Shown one piece after another: positions 1-5,365 of a stretch of 6,276 nt of DNA. Position 1 is the stretch's first letter. Each line of letters begins with the position of its first letter. The position numbers and the translations under genes are program-made. Location: positions 1-6,276 of the forward strand of contig CANCGU010000159.1 in assembly GCA_947377705.1 (NCBI GenBank), in the 5' to 3' direction. Below the pieces are notes generated by a model. The model ran no database searches and was not told the DNA's origin. It saw nothing but the letters and a program-made list of their open reading frames with translations. This stretch comes from Comamonadaceae bacterium. GTDB taxonomy: Bacteria; Pseudomonadota; Gammaproteobacteria; Burkholderiales; Burkholderiaceae.

Positions 1-110
1 GACTTGACCAAGGTGGCTTGGCCGTCATCGGTGGTGGTGAACAGTGACACTTTCATACCGGCTGCGGGGCCGCCGTGCATGGTGTCTAAAACGTGTGTGC
101 TCAATCCCAT
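1..110 (-). CDS. uraH: 5-hydroxyisourate hydrolase, 5' part only (runs off left edge)
   Basis: Reading leftward from the ATG at 110–108 gives 36 residues beginning MGLSTHVLDTMHGGPAAGM. This is the N-terminal signature of transthyretin-related 5-hydroxyisourate hydrolases: the LSTHVLD block carries an active-site histidine, followed by the HG-PA-G turn. The family hydrolyses 5-hydroxyisourate, the product of urate oxidation, to OHCU (2-oxo-4-hydroxy-4-carboxy-5-ureidoimidazoline). The product starts directly at the domain, so there is no signal peptide and it is probably cytoplasmic. A GGAG ribosome site (117–120 on the complementary strand) lies 6 bases before the ATG. About two thirds of the usual ~115-residue protein, including the C-terminal YRGS-type motif, lies outside the window, so intactness cannot be judged. 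It is divergent from the regulator gene and supplies the step just before the UraD domain encoded at 1948–3744. Confidence 0.9.
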   Translation of the reverse strand, partial: MGLSTHVLDTMHGGPAAGMKVSLFTTTDDGQATLVK

Positions 111-132
111 GAAATGCTCCGAAAAGGGTTAG

Positions 133-147
133 CGACCGACTTGGTCG
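133..147. repeat. Inverted repeat CGACC-N5-GGTCG in the divergent promoter
   Basis: CGACC (133–137) and GGTCG (143–147) are perfect inverted half-sites around a 5-base spacer. They lie 8 bases upstream of the TGTATACA palindrome, where a second regulator or a −35-region repressor could bind. The element is short and not repeated near the permease, so a role is only a suggestion. Confidence 0.3.
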
Positions 148-155
148 ACTGAAAG

Positions 156-164
156 TGTATACAA
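156..164 (+). promoter_or_regulatory. Candidate GntR/FCD operator TGTATACAA (regulator/uraH side)
   Basis: TGTATACA at 156–163 is a perfect 8-base palindrome. With the next A it forms a 9-mer that recurs, inverted, at 5324–5332 before the permease. Short AT-rich palindromes of this kind are typical operators of FCD-type GntR regulators; I recall an ATGTATACAT site for the Agrobacterium VanR-type protein Atu1419. Its position over a plausible −10 box suggests repression by the neighbouring regulator, relieved by a purine-pathway ligand. The regulator–site link is inferred. Confidence 0.55.
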
Positions 165-216
165 TTTTTACATTTAGGTCTATCATGGCCCCAAGTGAAT
201 TTGCCGGAGATCCAAA

Positions 217-885
217 ATGGACAGCTCAACCGCCACCCGCAGCATTGTGGACGCCCTCACCAAAGCCATCGTGGAACACCGTCTGCACCCCGGCACCAAA
301 CTGGCCGAGCAAAAACTGGCCGACCACTTTGGCGTGTCGCGCACGCTCATTCGCCAAGCGCTGTTTCAGTTGGTGCAAAAACGCCTCATCCGCATGGAAC
401 CCGCACGCGGCGCGTTTGTGGCCACGCCCTCTTCCAACGAAGCACGCCAAGTGTTTGCGGTGCGCCGCATGATTGAAGCGGAGATGACGCGCAGCTTTGT
501 GCGCAACGTGACCCCCGCGCAAATCAAGGCCCTCAAAGAGCACGTCGCGGAAGAAAAAGCTGCCGTTAGTCGCGGCGATGTGCCGGGCCGCACGGACTTG
601 CTGGGCGACTTCCATGTGCGCATGGCTGAGTTAATGGGCAACGATGTGCTGGCTCAAATTTTGAGCGAGCTGATTTCGCGCTGCGCCCTCATCACCCTGA
701 TGTACCAAAGCACCAATGCCGCCGAACACTCCGCTGAAGAACACGCCGAGATTTTGAAAGCCATCGCCGCCAAAGACGAAAACTTGGCCGTCAAGCTGAT
801 GGACGAACACTTGCGCAACGTGGAAGAAGGCTTGGCCCTCGACCGCAAAGTGCCTAGCAACGACATCGCCATGGCATTGGCCTGA
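217..885 (+). CDS. GntR-family transcriptional regulator, FCD (FadR/VanR-like) type
   Basis: The product is 222 residues, a normal length for this family. Residues ~5–70 form a GntR winged helix-turn-helix: the LHPGTKLAEQKLADHFGVSR segment leads into a recognition helix at SRTLIRQAL (41–49), and RGAFVA (64–69) forms the wing. Residues ~75–205 are the all-helical FCD ligand domain. It has FH (His133), GN (141–142), EH (His176) and MDEHL (His198) at the positions where FCD proteins usually bind a metal that helps hold a small carboxylate ligand. The start at 217 is supported by GGAG 7 bases upstream; an overlapping ATG-like start at 195 is in another frame. It is the first gene of the rightward run and is divergent from uraH, so local control of purine catabolism is likely. 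HpxS of the Klebsiella hpx cluster is a GntR precedent. The ligand, and whether it represses or activates, are unknown. Confidence 0.9.
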   Translation: MDSSTATRSIVDALTKAIVEHRLHPGTKLAEQKLADHFGVSRTLIRQALFQLVQKRLIRMEPARGAFVATPSSNEARQVFAVRRMIEAEMTRSFVRNVTPAQIKALKEHVAEEKAAVSRGDVPGRTDLLGDFHVRMAELMGNDVLAQILSELISRCALITLMYQSTNAAEHSAEEHAEILKAIAAKDENLAVKLMDEHLRNVEEGLALDRKVPSNDIAMALA

Positions 886-914
886 CCCTTTCAGCGAACC
901 CTCGGAGACACCGC

Positions 915-1886
915 ATGTCCAACCCCAACGCCACCTACGACAGCACCGCCGCCTACCCACGCGACTTGGTGGGCTACGGCCGCCAAGTGCCGCATGCGCA
1001 ATGGCCCAACCAAGCCCGCATAGCGGTGCAGTTTGTGCTGAACTATGAAGAAGGCGGCGAGAACGCCACCGTGCACGGCGACGCGGGCAGCGAGATGTTT
1101 TTGAGCGAGATGTTCAACCCGCCCAGCTTTCCCGACCGCCACCTGAGCATGGAAGGCATTTACGAATACGGTTCACGCGTGGGCGTGTGGCGCATCTTGC
1201 GCGAGTTTGAAAAACGCGGCTTACCCCTCACCGTGTTTGGCGTGAGCATGGCGCTGGAGCGCCACCCCGAACTCACCGCTGCGTTTGTCGAGCTGGGCCA
1301 CGAAATTGCCTGCCACGGCTACCGTTGGATCAACTACCAAACCACCGACGAAGCCACAGAGCGTGCGCACATGAGCAAAGGCATCGAAATCATCGAGCGC
1401 CTCACCAGCACCACCCACGGCAACAGCATTCACGGCGCGGGCTGGTACACCGGCCGTGACAGCCCCAACACCCGCCGCCTCGTGGCCGACCACGGTGGCT
1501 TTGAATACGACAGCGACTACTACGGCGAAGACCTGCCGTTTTGGATGAAGGTCCAAAAAACCAATGGCGACGTGGTGCCGCAACTTGTCGTGCCCTACAC
1601 GCTCGACTGCAACGACATGCGCTTTGCCCTGCCCCAAGGCTTTAGCCAAGCCGACGACTTCTTCGTGTATCTGCGCGACAGCTTTGATGCGTTGTATGCC
1701 GAGGGTGACGAAGCGCCCAAGATGATGAGCATCGGCATGCACTGCCGCTTGCTGGGCAAGCCCGGACGCATCGTGGCACTGCAAAAGTTTTTAGACCACA
1801 TTGCCAAGCACGACCGTGTGTGGGTGGCCCGCCGCATCGACATCGCGCGCCACTGGAAACAAGTGCATCCGTACAGCGGCAGCTGA
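915..1886 (+). CDS. puuE: Allantoinase, polysaccharide-deacetylase type
   Basis: This 323-residue protein is recognisable as PuuE, which hydrolyses (S)-allantoin to allantoate in the cytoplasm. PuuE is an analogue recruited from the NodB/polysaccharide deacetylase fold and is unrelated to the amidohydrolase-type AllB. Signature segments are YPRDLVGYGR (14–23), NYEEGGE (43–49, in place of the deacetylase TFDDG motif, consistent with metal independence), GHEIACHGYRW (128–138, His129 and His134), HGAGWYTGR (173–181) followed by SPNTR, and GMHCRLLGKPGR (274–285, His276). No signal peptide is present. GGAG at 904–907 lies 7 bases before the ATG, and the gap from the regulator is 29 bases, so the two are probably cotranscribed. 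It performs the step between the two activities joined in the next protein. Length slightly exceeds the ~308 residues of the Pseudomonas enzyme. No key motif is missing. Confidence 0.94.
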   Translation: MSNPNATYDSTAAYPRDLVGYGRQVPHAQWPNQARIAVQFVLNYEEGGENATVHGDAGSEMFLSEMFNPPSFPDRHLSMEGIYEYGSRVGVWRILREFEKRGLPLTVFGVSMALERHPELTAAFVELGHEIACHGYRWINYQTTDEATERAHMSKGIEIIERLTSTTHGNSIHGAGWYTGRDSPNTRRLVADHGGFEYDSDYYGEDLPFWMKVQKTNGDVVPQLVVPYTLDCNDMRFALPQGFSQADDFFVYLRDSFDALYAEGDEAPKMMSIGMHCRLLGKPGRIVALQKFLDHIAKHDRVWVARRIDIARHWKQVHPYSGS

Positions 1887-1947
1887 TTACTCGCACACGC
1901 TTTCAACACGACCTTAAACAGCCTCACTCCCCAAGCAGGACAACGAC

Positions 1948-3744
1948 ATGAGCCACTCGCACATCACGCTGAACCAAATCAACACCCTGCCCCGCGCTGA
2001 GGCTGCGGCCTTACTGACCGGTTTGTACGAACACTCCGATTGGATTGCCGAGCAAGCCCTAGACGCACGCCCTTTTGCATCCACCGCCGCGCTCAAACAC
2101 GCGATGGTGAAGGTGTTGGCAAAAGCAGGCCGTGCACCCCAACTCGCCTTGGTGCGTGCCCACCCCGAGTTGGCTGGCAAAGCGATGGTGAGCAAAAGCC
2201 TCACCGCTGAATCAACCAACGAACAAACCAAAGCGGGCCTGACCCACTGCACGCCCCAAGAGTTTGCACACATCCAGCAGCTCAACGCCAGCTACAACTC
2301 TAAGTTTGGTTTTCCGTTCATCTTGGCTGTGCGCGGTCCGCGTGGCTCTGGCTTGAACAAGCAGCAAATCATCAGCACCTTTGAGCGTCGCCTGCACAAC
2401 CACCCCGACTACGAACTGGCTGAGTGCTTGCGCAACATCCACCGCATCGTAGAGATTCGCCTCAACGACAAACTGGGCTACGAGCCCGCGCTGGGCCACG
2501 AGGTGTGGGACTGGCACGAATGGCTGGCCCAGTTCAGTGATGCAGGCTCGATGAACAAGCAAGCACCGCACGCCGCACGCGAAGAACTCACCGTCACCTA
2601 CCTGACCGACGCACACCTGAAATGCGCCCGCACGATTGAGCTGGGCATGAGAGCCTGTGGCTTTGACGATGTGCGCATCGACGCGGTGGGCAACGTGGTG
2701 GGTGTTTACAAAGCAGCATCACACAACGCCAGAACCTTGATGACCGGCTCGCACTACGACACCGTGCGCAACGGCGGCAAATACGACGGTCGCTTAGGCA
2801 TCTTCGTGCCCATGGCCTGTGTGCGTGAGCTCGCCCGTGCGGGCAAGCGTTTGCCCTTCACCCTCGAAGTGGTGGCCTTTGCAGAGGAAGAAGGCCAACG
2901 CTACAAAGCCACCTTCTTAGGCTCTGGCGCTTTGGTGGGCGACTTCAAAAACGAGTGGCTGGACCAACAAGATGCGGACGGCGTCCCCTTGCGCCAAGCC
3001 ATGAAACAAGCGGGCTTGAAGGTTGAAGACATCCCCAAACTCGCTCGCAACGCGGCTGACTATTTGGGTTTTGTGGAAGTCCACATCGAGCAAGGCCCCG
3101 TGCTCAATGAACTCGACATTCCACTCGGCGTGGTCACCTCCATCAACGGCAGCGTGCGCTTTGTGGGCGAGGTGGTGGGCATGGCCAGCCACGCAGGCAC
3201 GACGCCGATGGACCGCCGCCGCGACGCGGCCACGGCTGTATCCGAACTTGCGTTGTACGTTGAAAAGCGCGCCGCCCAAGAACCTAACTTGGTAGGCACC
3301 ATAGGCATGCTGACTGTGCCCAATGGCTCCATCAACGTGGTGCCCGGTCGCTGCCAATTCAGCCTAGACCTGCGCGCTACAACCAATGAACTGCGCGACA
3401 GCCTGAAGCACGATGTGCTGGCCGAATTCAAAGCCATTTGTGAGCGCCGCGGCTTGCACCACACCCTCGAAGAAACCATGCGCGCCAGTGCCGCACCAAG
3501 CGACACCAAGCTGCAAGCCGCGTGGGAACAGGCCGTGCAAAGCTTGGGCGTGCCCATGTTTCACCTGCCTAGCGGCGCGGGACACGACGCGATGAAGCTG
3601 CACGAAGTCATGCCACAAGCCATGCTGTTTGTGCGCGGCCAAAACGCCGGCATCAGCCACAACCCGCTGGAGAGCACCACCAGCGACGACATGCAACTGG
3701 CCATCGATGCCTTCATGCACTTGCTGCACAACACACACGCGTGA
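1948..3744 (+). CDS. uraD-allC: Fused OHCU decarboxylase (UraD)–allantoate amidohydrolase (AllC)
   Basis: One continuous 598-residue frame encodes two enzymes. Residues 1–~175 are UraD: HPELAGK (His72, the proposed catalytic histidine), the ESTNEQ segment (Glu92) then AGL, FGFPFILAVRG (120–130) and the C-terminal helix with Arg167/Arg171. It decarboxylates OHCU to (S)-allantoin. Residues ~210–598 are a dinuclear M20-type amidase of the AllC/N-carbamoylase group. Expected metal ligands are His269 (GSHYDT), Asp280 (KYDG), Glu315 (AEEEG, with Glu314 as general base), His379 (EVHIEQGP) and His571 (GISHNP). SHAGTTPMDRR (414–424), INVVPG (462–467) and GAGHDAM (543–549) are also present. The linker (~176–210) contains WDWHEWL. 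AGGA at 1937–1940 precedes the ATG by 7 bases. Neighbouring puuE makes AllC's substrate, so allantoate rather than another N-carbamoyl compound is favoured. The likely AllC product is ureidoglycine plus CO2 and ammonia. Both halves look catalytically complete. Confidence 0.92.
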   Translation: MSHSHITLNQINTLPRAEAAALLTGLYEHSDWIAEQALDARPFASTAALKHAMVKVLAKAGRAPQLALVRAHPELAGKAMVSKSLTAESTNEQTKAGLTHCTPQEFAHIQQLNASYNSKFGFPFILAVRGPRGSGLNKQQIISTFERRLHNHPDYELAECLRNIHRIVEIRLNDKLGYEPALGHEVWDWHEWLAQFSDAGSMNKQAPHAAREELTVTYLTDAHLKCARTIELGMRACGFDDVRIDAVGNVVGVYKAASHNARTLMTGSHYDTVRNGGKYDGRLGIFVPMACVRELARAGKRLPFTLEVVAFAEEEGQRYKATFLGSGALVGDFKNEWLDQQDADGVPLRQAMKQAGLKVEDIPKLARNAADYLGFVEVHIEQGPVLNELDIPLGVVTSINGSVRFVGEVVGMASHAGTTPMDRRRDAATAVSELALYVEKRAAQEPNLVGTIGMLTVPNGSINVVPGRCQFSLDLRATTNELRDSLKHDVLAEFKAICERRGLHHTLEETMRASAAPSDTKLQAAWEQAVQSLGVPMFHLPSGAGHDAMKLHEVMPQAMLFVRGQNAGISHNPLESTTSDDMQLAIDAFMHLLHNTHA

Positions 3745-3795
3745 GGCCCAAGCGCCTCGAACAACACCGCAACCACACCTTTCACGAAACAAGCC

Positions 3796-5049
3796 ATGAC
3801 TGACCCAACCACTTACGCCCAACTCGACGCTTGGATTGACGCGCACTTTGACGAGCAAGTGAAGTTCTTGCAAGCCTTGGTGCAAGTCCCCACCGACACC
3901 CCCCCGGGCAACAACGCCCCCCACGCCGAGCGCACAGCCGAGTTGCTCCACAGCTTTGGCTACGAGGCAGAAAAGCATGCCGTGCCCGCTGACGAAGTCC
4001 ACGCCTATGGTCTGGAAAGCATCACCAACCTCATCGTGCGTCGCAAGTTTGCCGAGGGCGGCAAAACCATTGCGCTCAACGCCCACGGCGACGTGGTCCC
4101 TCCCGGTGAAGGCTGGACGCACAAGCCCTATGGCGCAGAGATTGAAAACGGTGCGATGTATGGCCGCGCCACAGCGGTGAGCAAGAGCGACTTCTCAACC
4201 TTTACCTTTGCCACACGCGCGCTCGAATCATTGGGCTTACCGTTGAAAGGCGGCGTCGAACTGCACTTCACCTACGACGAAGAGTTCGGTGGCGAAAAAG
4301 GCCCCGGTTGGTTGCTGTCCCACGGCCTGACCAAACCCGACTTGATGATTGCCGCTGGCTTTAGCTACCAAGTGGTCACCGCGCACAACGGCTGCTTACA
4401 AATGGAAGTCACCGTGCAAGGCGAAATGGCCCACGCCGCCATTCCCGACAGCGGCACAGACGCCCTGCAAGGTGCGGTGCACATCTTGAACGCGCTACAC
4501 GCGCTCAATGAGGGATACAAAAAAACCACCTCGAAGATCGAGGGCATCACCCACCCCTACCTCAACGTGGGCCAAATCAGCGGTGGCACCAACACCAACG
4601 TGGTGCCGGGCAAGGTCGTGTTCAAACTCGACCGCCGCATGATTCCGGAAGAGGACCCCGTCGAGGTGGAAGCGTCCATCCGCAAAACCATCGAAGACGC
4701 AGCAGCCAGCTTTCACCCACCCCGTGGCGGCAAGCAACTCAAGGTCGACATCAAACGCCTCTTGCTCGCAAAGGCCATGGTCCCACTGGCTGGCAACAAG
4801 CCTTTGGTGGACGCTATTCAAAAACACGGTGAACAACTGTTTGGCGAGCCCATCCCCGCTGTGGGCACACCGCTCTACACCGATGTGCGTTTGTATGTGG
4901 CGCAGGGCATTCCAGGCGTTATCTACGGCGCGGGGCCTCGCACCGTGCTCGAGAGCCACGCCAAGCGCAACGATGAGCGTGTGATGCTGGAAGATGTGCG
5001 ACGGGCGACCAAGGTTGTGGCGCGCACCTTGTTGGATTTGTTGAGCTAA
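3796..5049 (+). CDS. M20-family amidohydrolase/deacylase-like protein with atypical metal site
   Basis: The product is 417 residues, the usual length for ArgE/DapE-type M20 proteins, and has no signal peptide. Visible family motifs are NAHGDVVPP (95–103, His97 and Asp99), YGRA (122–125), YDEEFGG (160–166, Glu162 as base and Glu163 as ligand), the lid-domain EMAHAAIP (210–217, His213), GGTNTNVVPG (263–272), LDRRMIPEEDP (278–288) and ESHAKRNDER (386–395, His388). Two usual metal ligands are absent: the bridging Asp of the GRGxxDxK motif aligns with Val128 in ATAVSKSDF, and the Asp/Glu of the 'GEPT' motif aligns with Gly188 in AAGFSYQ. Asp132 lies nearby. The rest of the fold is intact, so this may be a distinct subfamily. 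It follows uraD–allC by 51 bases. A downstream ureido or N-carbamoyl intermediate is a reasonable but unproven substrate. No good Shine–Dalgarno sequence precedes the ATG, which may lower its expression. Confidence 0.82.
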   Translation: MTDPTTYAQLDAWIDAHFDEQVKFLQALVQVPTDTPPGNNAPHAERTAELLHSFGYEAEKHAVPADEVHAYGLESITNLIVRRKFAEGGKTIALNAHGDVVPPGEGWTHKPYGAEIENGAMYGRATAVSKSDFSTFTFATRALESLGLPLKGGVELHFTYDEEFGGEKGPGWLLSHGLTKPDLMIAAGFSYQVVTAHNGCLQMEVTVQGEMAHAAIPDSGTDALQGAVHILNALHALNEGYKKTTSKIEGITHPYLNVGQISGGTNTNVVPGKVVFKLDRRMIPEEDPVEVEASIRKTIEDAAASFHPPRGGKQLKVDIKRLLLAKAMVPLAGNKPLVDAIQKHGEQLFGEPIPAVGTPLYTDVRLYVAQGIPGVIYGAGPRTVLESHAKRNDERVMLEDVRRATKVVARTLLDLLS

Positions 5050-5080
5050 ATCTGTTTCTTAGGGTTTCGCTCCGGAGGGG

Positions 5081-5158
5081 GTTACGCGGCTTAGGTGCGG
5101 CGGCCTCCTCATGCTGGGGTACCAGAAATCGTCGGCCGCCGCACCCAAGCCACGCAAC
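5081..5158 (-). repeat. Structured hairpin repeat, copy 1 (minus orientation)
   Basis: Arms 5081–5105 and 5134–5158 pair over 25 positions, 22 of them Watson–Crick. The three exceptions (5084/5155, 5087/5152, 5093/5146) are A/C on the plus strand and therefore U·G wobbles in a minus-strand transcript. The 28-base loop (5106–5133), read on the minus strand, is GACGATTT, then an apical hairpin CTGG-TACC-CCAG, then CATGAGGA. The loop matches that of the second hairpin in reverse complement. It begins 32 bases after the M20 stop. There is no T-run after it, so it does not look like an ordinary terminator. Confidence 0.8.
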
Positions 5159-5189
5159 TGTTTTGGTTTGAAACATTGCTCGCCGCAGT

Positions 5190-5265
5190 CTGTGCGTAGA
5201 GGGCTTGGGCCGGTGACGATTTCTGTACCCAGCATGAGGAGCCGGCCCAAGTCCTCTGCGCACAG
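5190..5265 (+). repeat. Structured hairpin repeat, copy 2 (plus orientation)
   Basis: Arms 5190–5213 and 5242–5265 pair over 24 positions: 22 Watson–Crick plus G·T wobbles at 5197/5258 and 5203/5252. A further T·G (5214/5241) closes the loop. Inside is GACGATTT (5215–5222), the apical hairpin CTG-TACC-CAG (5223–5232) and CATGAGGA (5233–5240). The internal-loop halves are identical to copy 1 while the outer arm sequences differ, so pairing is conserved more than sequence. The two copies are inverted and separated by 31 bases, like a REP/BIME pair. Confidence 0.8.
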
Positions 5266-5290
5266 CGAGCCCAGTAAAACCACACAAAAA

Positions 5291-5315
5291 TAGGGTTTCT
5301 CCGTAAGACGCCCTA
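5291..5315. repeat. Small imperfect hairpin TAGGG…CCCTA before the permease
   Basis: TAGGG (5291–5295) pairs with CCCTA (5311–5315). An inner TCT/AGA adds three pairs around a 5-base loop. On the plus strand no T-run follows. On the minus strand it is followed by five T (complement of 5286–5290), so it could weakly terminate leftward transcription. It also contains the second TAGGGTTTC copy. Role uncertain. Confidence 0.3.
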
Positions 5316-5323
5316 ACGATATC

Positions 5324-5332
5324 TTGTATACA
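5324..5332 (-). promoter_or_regulatory. Candidate GntR/FCD operator TTGTATACA before the permease
   Basis: TTGTATACA here is the exact reverse complement of the 9-mer at 156–164 and contains the same 8-base palindrome (5325–5332). A further TTGTAT at 5336–5341 lies 12 bases after the first half and could be a half-site. The site is 33 bases before the permease ATG, a fitting place for control by the regulator encoded at 217–885. This would put the permease and the catabolic operon in one regulon. Confidence 0.55.
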
Positions 5333-5354
5333 GTTTTGTATGCGAGAAATCCAA

Positions 5355-5360
5355 AAGGAG
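5355..5360 (+). promoter_or_regulatory. Shine–Dalgarno AAGGAG deciding the permease start
   Basis: Two ATG codons stand in tandem at 5363 and 5366. AAGGAG ends at 5360, leaving 2 bases to the first and 5 to the second. The second spacing is the workable one, so initiation at 5366 is preferred. Starting at 5363 would add only one methionine. Confidence 0.7.
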
Positions 5361-5365
5361 AAATG

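Larger units (their letters stand above)
111..216. promoter_or_regulatory. Divergent promoter region between uraH and the GntR-type regulator
   Basis: This 106-base spacer separates the starts of two divergent genes, so it should hold both promoters. It carries a candidate operator (TGTATACAA at 156–164) and an upstream inverted repeat (133–147). A TACAAT at 160–165 resembles a −10 box for the rightward operon and overlaps the operator. No good −35 box sits at the right spacing. The GGAG at 206–209, 7 bases before the ATG at 217, is the ribosome site of the regulator. Promoter positions are inference. Confidence 0.6.
5060..5299 (+). repeat. Direct repeats TAGGGTTTC flanking the hairpin pair
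   Basis: TAGGGTTTC occurs at 5060–5068 and again at 5291–5299. Similarity continues as (GC)TCCG at 5069–5074 and TCCG at 5300–5303, a 2-base gap apart. The copies bracket both hairpins. They could be ends of the repeat module, remnants of a target duplication, or chance; the feature spans from the first copy to the second. Confidence 0.35.
5050..5365. other. 316-base non-coding gap with hairpin repeats and permease promoter
   Basis: I see no credible gene here: short open frames across 5059–5293 are by-products of the inverted repeats. From left to right it holds a TAGGGTTTC copy (5060–5068), hairpin 1 (5081–5158), a 31-base spacer, hairpin 2 (5190–5265), an A-rich stretch with a second TAGGGTTTC copy (5291–5299), a candidate operator (5324–5332) and the ribosome site of the permease. 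The permease promoter should lie around 5300–5345, but no confident −35/−10 pair is visible. Confidence 0.75.

Noticed and set aside
2540..2560. Separate allC gene starting at the in-frame ATG at 2551 (residue 202)
   Set aside because: The frame is continuous from the UraD domain with no stop, the ATG has no good ribosome site before it, and the linker is preserved; a true fusion is simpler.
3743..3758. Hairpin GAGGC…GCCTC over the uraD–allC stop codon as a terminator
   Set aside because: Only 5 bp with a 6-base loop and no T-run; the M20 gene follows at once in the same direction.
3364..4122. Minus-strand open frame of 252 codons opposite uraD–allC and the M20 gene
   Set aside because: Antisense shadow of GC-rich coding sequence that crosses two real genes; no motif or ribosome site supports it.
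5081..5265. Hairpin pair as a plain Rho-independent terminator or a CRISPR/attC site
   Set aside because: No T-run follows either stem, there are no regularly spaced direct repeats, and I do not see an integrase or the R/L box layout of attC.
5059..5293. Small proteins in the gap (plus 5111–5293, minus 5059–5283)
   Set aside because: They run through the inverted hairpin arms, encode mirror-like low-information peptides, have no ribosome site and match no family I recognise.
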